Under the pieces are notes generated by a model. That model worked only from the letters and a program-made list of their open reading frames with translations, ran no database searches and had not been told where the DNA came from. Below, piece by piece: positions 8,405-15,668 of a DNA stretch of 64,000 nucleotides. A program made the position numbers and the translations under genes. Source of the stretch: Arthrobacter sp. PM3 (GTDB lineage Bacteria; Actinomycetota; Actinomycetes; Actinomycetales; Micrococcaceae); the NCBI RefSeq assembly GCF_003352915.1, contig NZ_CP022314.1:1805375-1869374 (forward strand), written 5' to 3'. Each line of letters starts with the position of its first letter. Position 1 is the first letter of the stretch.

Positions 8405-8453
8405 CCGGCCCGGTGCGACCGGCCGGGTGCGACCGGCCCGGTGCCACCGGCCC
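8405..8453. repeat. 14-bp GC-rich tandem repeat, 3.5 copies
   Basis: Three copies of CCGGCCCGGTGCGA, each with at most one change (starts 8405, 8419, 8433), and a half copy follow the methyltransferase stop directly. The array adjoins the GGGCATGTCC array and may share its origin. No protein is supported here. Confidence 0.8.
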
Positions 8454-8521
8454 GCCCAGTGGGCATGTCCCCCGCCGACCGGCTGGCCCGCGGAGCATGC
8501 CCATTTTTCAAGCCGCGGATT

Positions 8522-8820
8522 GGGCATAGTGGCACCATGCCCAGTGCCCGCGTCACCGGGAGGGCATGTCCAGTGGCGTCGGTTCGTGCGACTGGGCATG
8601 TCCGGTGCCCGCGGCACGGAGAGAGCATGTCCGGTGGTCGCAGGTCATGCGGGTGGGTATGTCCAATGGCTGGGGCCTCGGGAGGGCATGTCCAGTGGTC
8701 GCGACACCGGGAGGGCATGCTCAGTGGCCGCGGTTCGTGCGACTGGGCATGTCCGGTGGCCGCGGCACGGGGAGGGCATGTCCAGTGGTCGCGGTTCGTG
8801 AGACTGGGCGTGCCCACCGG
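8522..8820. repeat. Phased tandem array of GGGCATGTCC units
   Basis: Degenerate units beginning GGGCATGTCC start at 8562, 8594, 8623, 8655, 8684, 8713, 8745 and 8774, with a partial unit at 8806. Unit length alternates between 32 bases (ending GGTTCGTGCGACT) and 29 bases (ending GGCACGGGGA). The order is long-short-long-short-short-long-short-long. An inverted pair GGGCAT/ATGCCC spans 8522-8542, and single inverted or direct copies lie at 8461 and 8493. Each unit head is close to a palindrome (GGACATGTCC/GGGCATGCCC). Several frames stay open on both strands because of the repeat, but none has a credible start and ribosome site. The 523-bp gap 8394-8916 holds no recognised gene. Confidence 0.85.
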
Positions 8821-8824
8821 AGTG

Positions 8825-8838
8825 CTAAGTATGCTTAG
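8825..8838. promoter_or_regulatory. Palindromic CTAAG-N4-CTTAG element
   Basis: CTAAGTATGCTTAG is a perfect 5-bp inverted repeat around TATG, in an AT-richer patch 78 bases before the acyl-CoA-dehydrogenase-like gene. A related word (CTAAGCATGATTAC) is at 28658-28671 between two divergent genes. It is a possible operator or promoter element. Confidence 0.4.
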
Positions 8839-8916
8839 ATTGCTAGGCAGCGGCGCCGCCCGCCGCCGGATCCGCCCAGCAGAACCGCCGAACCCAAAGG
8901 AACACAGGCAGCCGAA

Positions 8917-10038
8917 ATGAACGGGACCCCCGCCTCCCACCACGTCATCCCTGCCAGGATCAGCCCTGTGAGAATCAGCTCATCGGCCGCCGAGCTCGAC
9001 GCCATCAGGCCTCTGCTGTCCGAGGCGCAGGCTGCTATCGGCGATGTCCCGGCCCTGCTTGACCTCGCCAAAACAGTGGCGGCGACGGCGCCGAAACCGG
9101 GGGAGGGGCGGACCGCTTTCCTCTGGGAGATTCTGGCCTCCGTGGCCGCCGTCGACGTCGCTGCCGGCCGGGTGCTGGAGCCGCACCTGGACGCCGCCGC
9201 GATCCTGGCGCAGGCGGCGGGCCTGGCCGCGGACGAGGGCCGGGACTGCCCGGACTTTGCCGGGATCCACTTTGACGGCGCCTGGGGCGTCTTCGCCGCG
9301 GAGGCACCCGGCCTGCGGCTTGAGGCGAAGGAAACGGGGGGATGCTTCGAGCTCCGCGGCGCCAAACCCTGGTGCTCGCTGGCCGCGCATCTGGACCATG
9401 CGGTGCTGACCGCCCACGTCGGGGACAGCGGCCGCGCCGCGTTCGCCGTCGACCTCCACGCCGACGGCGTGAGCTTTTCGGACCCGGCGTGGACCAGCCG
9501 CGGCCTGCGCGAAATCCCCAGCGGCACGGTGCACTTCGACGGAGTCCAGGCGGTGCCGCTGGGCGGCTCCGGCTGGTACTTCCAGCGTCCGGGCTTCGCG
9601 TGGGGCGGCATGGGCGTGGCCGCCTGCTGGCTGGGCGGCGGCGTCGCGGTGGCGCGCAGCTTTGCCGCATCGCTGCAGAAGGCCGCCGACGGCGGACGTG
9701 AGCCGGACCAGATCGCGCTGGCCCACCTCGGCGAAATCGACCGCACCCTGACGGCCCTGACCGGGTATCTCGCGCGGACCGCCGCACGGATAGACGCGGG
9801 GGAGCTGTCCGACGGCGGCGCATGGCGCGAGGCGCTGCGCGTCCGCGGCGGCGTGGCCACGGCCGTTGAACGCATCCAGGCGCTCGTGAGCCAGAACCTG
9901 GGTCCGGCCCCGCTGGCCTTCGATGAGGCCTACGGGAAACGCATGGCTGACCTCGCCCTGTATATCCGCCAGCATCACGCCATGCGCGACGACGCACAAC
10001 TGGGCACCCTGCTACTGGCAGGAAACACCCCATGGTGA
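8917..10038 (+). CDS. Acyl-CoA dehydrogenase-like protein
   Basis: A 373-residue protein with the acyl-CoA dehydrogenase plan: an N-terminal helical part, a middle beta domain (FAAEAPGLRLEAKETGGCFE, then LRGAKPWCSLAAHLDHAVLT, ~residues 128-170) and a C-terminal four-helix part (~residues 225-373). The ELRGAKPWCSLA block replaces the usual LNGxKxWITN. I see no clear catalytic glutamate motif and no proven CoA pocket, so the substrate may not be a fatty acyl-CoA. The stop overlaps the next start by 7 bases. Together with the deacetylase-methyltransferase and glycosyltransferase genes it forms a tight operon. A role in tailoring a small molecule or glycoconjugate is inference from that context. 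Confidence 0.82.
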   Translation: MNGTPASHHVIPARISPVRISSSAAELDAIRPLLSEAQAAIGDVPALLDLAKTVAATAPKPGEGRTAFLWEILASVAAVDVAAGRVLEPHLDAAAILAQAAGLAADEGRDCPDFAGIHFDGAWGVFAAEAPGLRLEAKETGGCFELRGAKPWCSLAAHLDHAVLTAHVGDSGRAAFAVDLHADGVSFSDPAWTSRGLREIPSGTVHFDGVQAVPLGGSGWYFQRPGFAWGGMGVAACWLGGGVAVARSFAASLQKAADGGREPDQIALAHLGEIDRTLTALTGYLARTAARIDAGELSDGGAWREALRVRGGVATAVERIQALVSQNLGPAPLAFDEAYGKRMADLALYIRQHHAMRDDAQLGTLLLAGNTPW

Positions 10039-11600
10039 GCTTCACCCACCACGACGCCGGAACCAGCGAGGCCGCATGGGCCGCCGGCGGTGTGGCCGAG
10101 CTGCCGGAACTCCCGCTGGACGACGCCGGGCTCGCCGGCCGGGCGTTCATTGTCCTGGCCGCCCACCCCGACGACGAATCGCTCGGCGCCGGCGGGCTGC
10201 TTGCCCGGCTGCATGCCGTCGGCGCCGTCGTCCGGGTGCTGTTATGCACGGCGGGGGAGGCCTCGCACCCCTTCTCGCCAACAACCACGCCGGACCGGCT
10301 CGCCGCTGTCCGGGTCCGGGAATTCGGCAGCGCCATGGCGCACCTGTCCGGAGGCGGGGGCGCGGCCGGGAACGGGGCGCGGACGACGAGCAGAGACGTC
10401 GAGTGGCGGTGCCTGGGCCTGCCCGACGGGCAGCTCGCCGACCACCGGGACCAGATCCGCGCCGCAGTCCGCGAGGCCGCCGCCGGGTGTGGCCGCGCGC
10501 CCGGGGAAGTCGTTCTTGTGGCGCCGTACCGCTCGGACGGGCACTCCGACCACGACGTCCTCGGTGCCGTTGCCGCCGAGCTCAGCGCCGCGGCAGGCCA
10601 CGCCCTCCTCGAATACCCCATCTGGTACTGGCTGTGGGCCGCGCCGGACGAGCCGGCTGACCCTGCCGGGGCCCCTTGGCGCGGCTGGTTCCGGCTGCCG
10701 CTGCGCCCCGCCGAGCAACAGGCCAAGGCTGCGGCCATGGCGGCACATGTATCCCAGGTGCAGCCGCTGTCCGGCCAGCCGGGCGACGAAGTGCTCCTGC
10801 CGCCGGACTTCCTGGCGCACTTCACGCGGCCGTGGGAGACGTTCGCCTGGCACCCGACCCCCGCCCCGGAGAGGAAATCCCCGGAGAGGAAATCTCTGGA
10901 CGGGGATGCCCCAGAAACCGATGCGCCGGAAACGGATGCCCCGGACCCCGTACCGGCAACCTCCTCCACACACCCCTATGCTGCCAGCGACGCCGAGCGT
11001 CTCTTCAACGCCGTACACGCCCGGGACGAGGATCCCTGGCAGTACACCTCCAGCTGGTACGAGCACCGCAAGCGATCCCTTACGCTGGCCGCGCTGCCCC
11101 GCAGCAGCTACACGTCCGGACTGGAGATCGGCTGCTCGATCGGAACGCTGAGTGCGGAGCTTGCGCCGCGGTGCGGACGCTTCCTGGCCGTCGATGCCAG
11201 CGGCACGGCCCTGGACCGCGCCGCCCGGCGGCTCGCCGGCCTGTCCGGGGCGCAGACACGCCACCTGACCGTCCCGGACGAGTGGCCGGACGGGACATTC
11301 GACCTGATCGTGGTCTCGGAAGTGGGCTACTACCTCTCGCCGGCAGAACTCGCCCGGCTGCTCGGCCGGATCAAGGCAGCGCTCGTGCCCGGCGGAACCC
11401 TCCTGCTGTGCCACTGGCGGCACCCCGTTTCCGGCTGGGAACTCGACGGCGACGCGGTGCACGCCGCCGCCCGGCAGCAGCTGGGCTGGACCAGCCGCGG
11501 GGTCTACCAGGAAACCGACTTTGTCCTCGAGGTGCTTCTTGCCCCGGACCCCGCGCCGGAGCCCGCGCCGGAGCCTGGCGCCCGCGAACGGAGGCGGTGA
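10032..11600 (+). CDS. PIG-L deacetylase fused to a SAM methyltransferase
   Basis: A 522-residue two-domain protein. Residues ~35-270 form a PIG-L/LmbE zinc deacetylase: VLAAHPDDESLGAGGLLARL carries the H-P-D-D metal motif, and APYRSDGHSDHDVLGAVAAE supplies the second metal histidine. LmbE enzymes remove N-acetyl groups from GlcNAc-type sugars (MshB in mycothiol synthesis, for example). Residues ~275-315 are a low-complexity linker with repeats of PERKS and ETDAP. Residues ~330-500 form a NodS-like methyltransferase, with SGLEIGCSIGTLSAELAPRC as motif I, then GTFDLIVVSEVGYYLSPAEL and LVPGGTLLLCHWRHP. The start overlaps the previous gene and the stop overlaps the glycosyltransferase GTG. Confidence 0.9.
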   Translation: MVSFTHHDAGTSEAAWAAGGVAELPELPLDDAGLAGRAFIVLAAHPDDESLGAGGLLARLHAVGAVVRVLLCTAGEASHPFSPTTTPDRLAAVRVREFGSAMAHLSGGGGAAGNGARTTSRDVEWRCLGLPDGQLADHRDQIRAAVREAAAGCGRAPGEVVLVAPYRSDGHSDHDVLGAVAAELSAAAGHALLEYPIWYWLWAAPDEPADPAGAPWRGWFRLPLRPAEQQAKAAAMAAHVSQVQPLSGQPGDEVLLPPDFLAHFTRPWETFAWHPTPAPERKSPERKSLDGDAPETDAPETDAPDPVPATSSTHPYAASDAERLFNAVHARDEDPWQYTSSWYEHRKRSLTLAALPRSSYTSGLEIGCSIGTLSAELAPRCGRFLAVDASGTALDRAARRLAGLSGAQTRHLTVPDEWPDGTFDLIVVSEVGYYLSPAELARLLGRIKAALVPGGTLLLCHWRHPVSGWELDGDAVHAAARQQLGWTSRGVYQETDFVLEVLLAPDPAPEPAPEPGARERRR

Positions 11601-12433
11601 GCGGGATGGCGGCGCTGCCGCTGCCACGCGGGCACCGCATCGAGAGGGTCGCCGTCGTCGTGCCCGCCCACAACGAGGAAGCCCACCTTGAACAGGCGCT
11701 GCGGGCCGTGCAGCGGGCCGCGGATGCCCTGGACCCGGCCCGTTCCGGCGTCGACGTCCGGGTAACCGTGGTGCTGGACAGCTGCACGGACGGCTCCGCG
11801 GTCATTGCGGCCCGCTACGCCGCGGTGGACCCGCGGTTCAGCGTCCTGGAAGTCGCCTACCGCAGCGCCGGCGCCAGCCGGGCCGCCGGTGTCCGGGCCG
11901 CGGGCATCGGTATGCCCCGGCGGCGGCCGCCAGGGCAGCGGAGGACTCCGGCCCCCTGGGAAGGCCGGACCTGGCTGGCCAACACCGACGCCGATTCCCG
12001 GGTCCCGGAAAACTGGCTGGTCCGCCAGCTTGAGTTCGCCGAGGCCGGGGCCGACGCGGTGCTGGGATCCGTGGAACCGGACCCGGCCGGCATGGACCCC
12101 GAGCTGCTGCGGCGCTGGCGCGAACGGCACCCGTTCCACGAAGACCACCCCCACATCTACGGCGCGAATTTCGGGGTCCGGGCCTCCGCCTACCTGGCCG
12201 CCGGAGGGTTCGAGCGGATCACGTCCGAAGAGGACCGGGCCCTCGTCCACAACCTCCGGAGCCGCGCTTTCACGGTCACGGCCACGGACAGCACCCGGGT
12301 CGTGACCTCCGGCCGGACCCACGCGCGGGCGCCGCACGGCTTCGGCACCTACCTGCGAAGCCTGGGCAGGCTGGCGCGGCCGGCCGACAGTTCATTGACG
12401 CCCGGACCCGGCCGCTCCACACTGATGGAGTGA
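11597..12433 (+). CDS. Family 2-type glycosyltransferase
   Basis: A 278-residue GT-A glycosyltransferase. The N-terminal VAVVVPAHNEEAHLEQALRA and VTVVLDSCTDGSAVIAARYA blocks are the nucleotide-sugar site, and WLANTDADSRVPENWLVRQL gives a DxD-type metal motif near residue 130. EDRALVHNLRSRAF resembles the ED acid/base region. There are no membrane helices, so it is likely cytosolic. GTG 11597 overlaps the previous stop (GTGA); ATG 11606 sits 11 bases from GGAGG and is an equally possible start. It would add a sugar to the product handled by the PIG-L/methyltransferase protein, but the acceptor is unknown. Confidence 0.85.
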   Translation: MSGMAALPLPRGHRIERVAVVVPAHNEEAHLEQALRAVQRAADALDPARSGVDVRVTVVLDSCTDGSAVIAARYAAVDPRFSVLEVAYRSAGASRAAGVRAAGIGMPRRRPPGQRRTPAPWEGRTWLANTDADSRVPENWLVRQLEFAEAGADAVLGSVEPDPAGMDPELLRRWRERHPFHEDHPHIYGANFGVRASAYLAAGGFERITSEEDRALVHNLRSRAFTVTATDSTRVVTSGRTHARAPHGFGTYLRSLGRLARPADSSLTPGPGRSTLME

Positions 12434-12705
12434 CCGACGCTGCGAATGAACACCGCATTGATGGAAACCGCATTGATGAACCCGGCATCAATGAAGGCCG
12501 CATTGATGAAAGCGGCATGGATCAAGTCGTTGACCGCCTCTCGACCCGCTTCCCGCACGTTCCCCGGATCCACATCGCCGGGATTGTCGGAGAGGAATTC
12601 GAGGCCCTGAACGCGGGCCGGATCCGGACGTTTATCCCCACCCTGGTTGAGCGCGGCGCCCGGGTGCGGCTCCAGGGGGAGTTCGGCGTCCGGGCCGCCG
12701 AGTAG
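12430..12705 (+). CDS. Three-helix bundle domain protein with N-terminal pentapeptide repeats
   Basis: A 91-residue protein. Residues ~32-80 (DQVVDRLSTRFPHVPRIHIA, then GIVGEEFEALNAGRIRTFIP) match the small three-helix bundle dimerisation domain common in actinobacterial stress loci. Before it, residues 8-32 form five tandem five-residue repeats (HRIDG, NRIDE, PGINE, GRIDE, SGMDQ) encoded by five 15-bp units at 12451-12525. The GTG start overlaps the glycosyltransferase stop, so it is the last gene of that operon. It could equally belong functionally to the stress island that begins downstream. No enzymatic motif is seen. Confidence 0.72.
   Translation: MTDAANEHRIDGNRIDEPGINEGRIDESGMDQVVDRLSTRFPHVPRIHIAGIVGEEFEALNAGRIRTFIPTLVERGARVRLQGEFGVRAAE
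12451..12525 (+). repeat. Five in-frame 15-bp repeats
   Basis: Five 15-base units built around GCATTGATGAA encode the acidic pentapeptides of the small three-helix protein. The units stay in frame, so copy number could vary without destroying the protein. Confidence 0.8.
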
Positions 12706-12818
12706 GGCCGGACCCCGGCGGCCGCGAATTCGCCGGAATGCGTCCAGTTCGCCAGGAAGCTTCCGGCGATCCGGGGCCTTTCCGGCGAGTTCGACGGCGG
12801 ATCCCGATCCGGGGGCAG

Positions 12819-12832
12819 TGGACCTTTGGCCC
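12819..12832. promoter_or_regulatory. DosR/DevR-like box upstream of the P2-type ATPase
   Basis: TGGACCTTTGGCCC matches GGGAC-N4-GTCCC at eight of ten half-site positions. It lies 93 bases before the GTG at 12926, in a 220-bp gap that holds no gene. Binding is inferred only. Confidence 0.4.
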
Positions 12833-12925
12833 TTACCGGCCCCGTCGGCCGGCAGCATGCTCGATTCATGAGGTCCCTGAGCAGGGCCGGCGGCCGGCAG
12901 TGCCCGTGAGGGGCGGTGCGGGGGC

Positions 12926-15610
12926 GTGACTCCGGCCGCGGGGCAGGACTCGCTGTCAGCCGTTGCCGGCCTCAGCGCCGAGGAAGCTGCCCGGCGGCTG
13001 AAGGAAGTCGGCGCCAACAAACTCCCTGAACCCCGCCCGGTCCCGGGCTGGCGGCGGCTCCTGGCCGAGCTGACTCACTTCTTCGCGATCATGCTGTGGG
13101 TCGCGGCCGGATTGGCCTTCGTCGCCGGAATGCCGCAGCTGGCGATCGCCATCATGGTGGTGATCGTGGTCAACGGGGTCTTCGCCTACATCCAGCAGGC
13201 GCGGGCCCAGCACGCCGCCGCCAAGCTCCGCGAACTGCTCCCCGCCCTGGTCTCGGTGCGCCGGGACGGCCGCGTCATCAAGGTCCACTCCTCCGAACTC
13301 GTGCCGGACGACGTCGTGGTCCTGGTAGCCGGCGACCGCGTCCCGGCGGATGTCCGCCTGGCCCTTGCCACCAGCTGCGAGGTGGACGAGTCGATGCTCA
13401 CGGGCGAGAGCGAGGCGGTCGCCAAGACCCCGGGGGACACGGCTTTTGGCGGGACGTTCCTGGTCAACGGCCATGCCGAGGGAGTGGTCTCGGTGACCGG
13501 GGACCGGACCAGGCTCGCCGAGATCGCCGCCCTGACCGGCAAGGTCGAACCCCCGCCCAGCCCGCTGGCGCAGGAACTGCAAAGAATCGTCCGCATCACC
13601 GCCACCATGGCCCTGGGCATCGGCGCCCTGTTCTTCGTGCTCTCTCTCCTTGTCGGCATCTCCTGGCGCGATGCCTTCCTGTTCGCGATCGGCGTGGCCG
13701 TCGCGCTGGTCCCGGAGGGCCTGCTGCCCACGGTCACGCTCTCCCTGGCCGTCGGCGCGCAGCGGATGGCCAAACGCAACGCCCTGGTGCGCAACCTCCA
13801 GGCCGTGGAAACCCTCGGCTCCACGACCTTCATCTGCACGGACAAGACCGGCACCCTCACACAGAACCGGATGAACGTCGTCGAAGTCTGGACCCCGGCC
13901 GGGCTCCTGGCCATCGACGGGCAGGGCTACAACCCCGAGGCCGTCATCACGGGCAGCGGCATGGCGGAGGCCGGCCGGCTCAGCCTGGCGGCACGTGCCG
14001 CCTCGGTGGGGCGCGCCGTCCTCCACGAGGGCCGCTGGATAGCCGAAGGCGACCCAATGGAGGCTGCCATCGACGCGCTCGCCAGCCGCCTCGCCGCCGG
14101 AACCGGCGGGGCCGATCCCCGGGAACAGCCGACGCCGTCGCACCGGTTCGCGTTCGACCCCCGCCGGTTGCGGGAGTCGGCCATCGTCGGCACCACCCTG
14201 TACATGAAAGGTGCCCCGGAGTCGGTGATCCCCCTGTGCGCGGGAACCGGCAACGGCGCCGGCACCGGACGGGGCGCGGGGCCGGGCGCGGGGCCGGGCA
14301 CGGAGCAGGCGCTGGCCATGGTCGATGAGATGGCCTCGCACGGCCTGCGGGTACTCGCCGTCGCCCGGCGCAGCCTGCCGGGACCGCCGGGCACCGCGTT
14401 CAAGCTGGAGGAGGCGGAGACCGGGCTGACGCTGCTGGGCCTGATGGGCCTGCACGATCCTCCGCGGGCCGAGGTGAAGGTGGCGCTCGCGGCCGCCCGT
14501 GACGCCGGGATCAAGGTGGCCATGGTGACCGGCGACCACGCCTTCACGGCCGCCGCCATCGCCCGGGAGACCGGGCTGCTCGGCGCCACGGAAACCGTGC
14601 TGCAAGGACCCGACCTGCCCGCGGACGACGCCGTCCTGACGGCCCTGCTGGACCGTGACGGGGTGGTGGTCAGCCGGGTGACGCCGGAACAGAAACTGCG
14701 GGTGGCCCGGCTGCTGCAGGCGCGCGGGCATGTCTTGGCCATGACGGGCGACGGCGTCAATGACGGCCCGGCGCTGCAGCAAGCCGATATCGGGGTTGCG
14801 ATGGGCCTGAGCGGCACCGACGTCGCCCGTGAGGCCGCGGACCTCGTGCTGCTCGACGACGACTTCGCCACCATCATTGCCGCCGTGGAGCAGGGCCGCG
14901 CCACCTACGCGAACATCCGCCGCTTCCTGACTTACCACCTGACCGACAACGTCGCCGAACTCACGCCCTTCGTCATCTGGGCCCTGTCCGGCGGCCACTT
15001 CCCGCTGGCGCTGGGCGTGCTGCAGATCCTGGCCCTGGACATCGGCACCGACCTGCTGCCCGCCCTGGCCCTGGGCAGCGAGGCGCCCAGCAAGGGCACG
15101 CTCAAGCGGCCGCCCGAGCGCCGGCACCTGATGGACCGCGCCCTGATGTTCCGGGTGTTCGGGCTGCTGGGACCGGTGGAAGCCGTGATGGAAATGACCG
15201 CGTACACGGTGGTCCTACTCGGTGCGGGGTGGCGGCCCGGCGCGGAACTGCCGGTCGCAGATGTGCTCATGGCGGCCTCCGGCGCCGCCTTCACCACCGT
15301 TGTCCTGGCCCAGCTGGCAAACGCGTTCGCCTGCCGCAGCGCCACCGTGCCGCCCTGGCGGCTGGGCTGGTTCACCAACAGGCTGCTGGTGTGGGCCGTG
15401 CTGGCCGAGCTCGGGCTGCTGTGCGTGTTCCTGTTCGTCGGGCCGGTGGCGGCGCTGCTGGGTCACGCCCCGCCGACGCCGGGCGGGCTGGCGGTGGCGA
15501 TGGCCGCGGTCCCCGCCGTCCTGCTCGCCGACTGGCTGTACAAGATCGTCCGGCACCGCCGGACCGGGTCCCCCGCCGGCAGCGGTGCCACGCGGGTCCA
15601 AAGCCCCTGA
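12926..15610 (+). CDS. P-type cation-transporting ATPase (P2A/CtpF-like)
   Basis: An 894-residue P2-type ATPase. After an N-terminal cation-ATPase domain (GLSAEEAARRLKEVGANKLP), the order is actuator TGES (~residue 160), membrane helix 4 with the P2 ion motif VALVPEGLLPT (~262), phosphorylation loop CTDKTGTLTQNRMNVVEVW (Asp ~306), nucleotide domain MKGAPESVIPLC, then MVTGDHAFTAAAIARETGLL and the hinge TGDGVNDGPALQQADIGVAM. The PEGL motif and length (CtpF of M. tuberculosis is about 905 residues) suggest Ca2+ or a similar divalent ion, or Na+/K+-like cations. An inserted Gly/Thr/Ala-rich loop (GTGNGAGTGRGAGPGAGPG) lies near residue 440. Start GTG follows a G-rich site. It lies 58 bp before ppsA. 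Confidence 0.92.
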   Translation: MTPAAGQDSLSAVAGLSAEEAARRLKEVGANKLPEPRPVPGWRRLLAELTHFFAIMLWVAAGLAFVAGMPQLAIAIMVVIVVNGVFAYIQQARAQHAAAKLRELLPALVSVRRDGRVIKVHSSELVPDDVVVLVAGDRVPADVRLALATSCEVDESMLTGESEAVAKTPGDTAFGGTFLVNGHAEGVVSVTGDRTRLAEIAALTGKVEPPPSPLAQELQRIVRITATMALGIGALFFVLSLLVGISWRDAFLFAIGVAVALVPEGLLPTVTLSLAVGAQRMAKRNALVRNLQAVETLGSTTFICTDKTGTLTQNRMNVVEVWTPAGLLAIDGQGYNPEAVITGSGMAEAGRLSLAARAASVGRAVLHEGRWIAEGDPMEAAIDALASRLAAGTGGADPREQPTPSHRFAFDPRRLRESAIVGTTLYMKGAPESVIPLCAGTGNGAGTGRGAGPGAGPGTEQALAMVDEMASHGLRVLAVARRSLPGPPGTAFKLEEAETGLTLLGLMGLHDPPRAEVKVALAAARDAGIKVAMVTGDHAFTAAAIARETGLLGATETVLQGPDLPADDAVLTALLDRDGVVVSRVTPEQKLRVARLLQARGHVLAMTGDGVNDGPALQQADIGVAMGLSGTDVAREAADLVLLDDDFATIIAAVEQGRATYANIRRFLTYHLTDNVAELTPFVIWALSGGHFPLALGVLQILALDIGTDLLPALALGSEAPSKGTLKRPPERRHLMDRALMFRVFGLLGPVEAVMEMTAYTVVLLGAGWRPGAELPVADVLMAASGAAFTTVVLAQLANAFACRSATVPPWRLGWFTNRLLVWAVLAELGLLCVFLFVGPVAALLGHAPPTPGGLAVAMAAVPAVLLADWLYKIVRHRRTGSPAGSGATRVQSP

Positions 15611-15614
15611 CCGC

Positions 15615-15628
15615 GGGAGGCGCGTCCC
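15615..15628. promoter_or_regulatory. DosR/DevR-like box upstream of ppsA
   Basis: GGGAGGCGCGTCCC has half-sites GGGAG and GTCCC separated by four bases, nine of ten positions as in the DosR consensus. It fills the short gap between the ATPase stop (15610) and the ppsA start (15669), 40 bases before the ATG. Confidence 0.42.
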
Positions 15629-15668
15629 GCGCACGATGGGTCCATCAACAACACACAGGAGCCCCGAC

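Noticed and set aside
8522..8820. CRISPR array
   Set aside because: The units are repeated over their whole length with no unique spacers of constant size, and no cas genes are near.
8335..8943. Long open frames on both strands across the GGGCATGTCC array (for example 202, 159 and 124 codons)
   Set aside because: They arise because the repeat units lack stop codons in several frames. None has a matched ribosome site and codon use typical of the neighbours, and they overlap each other.
12956..15127. Very long minus-strand open frame over the P-type ATPase (723 codons), and similar antisense frames elsewhere
   Set aside because: They mirror high-GC codon structure of true genes on the other strand and have no recognisable motifs or ribosome sites.
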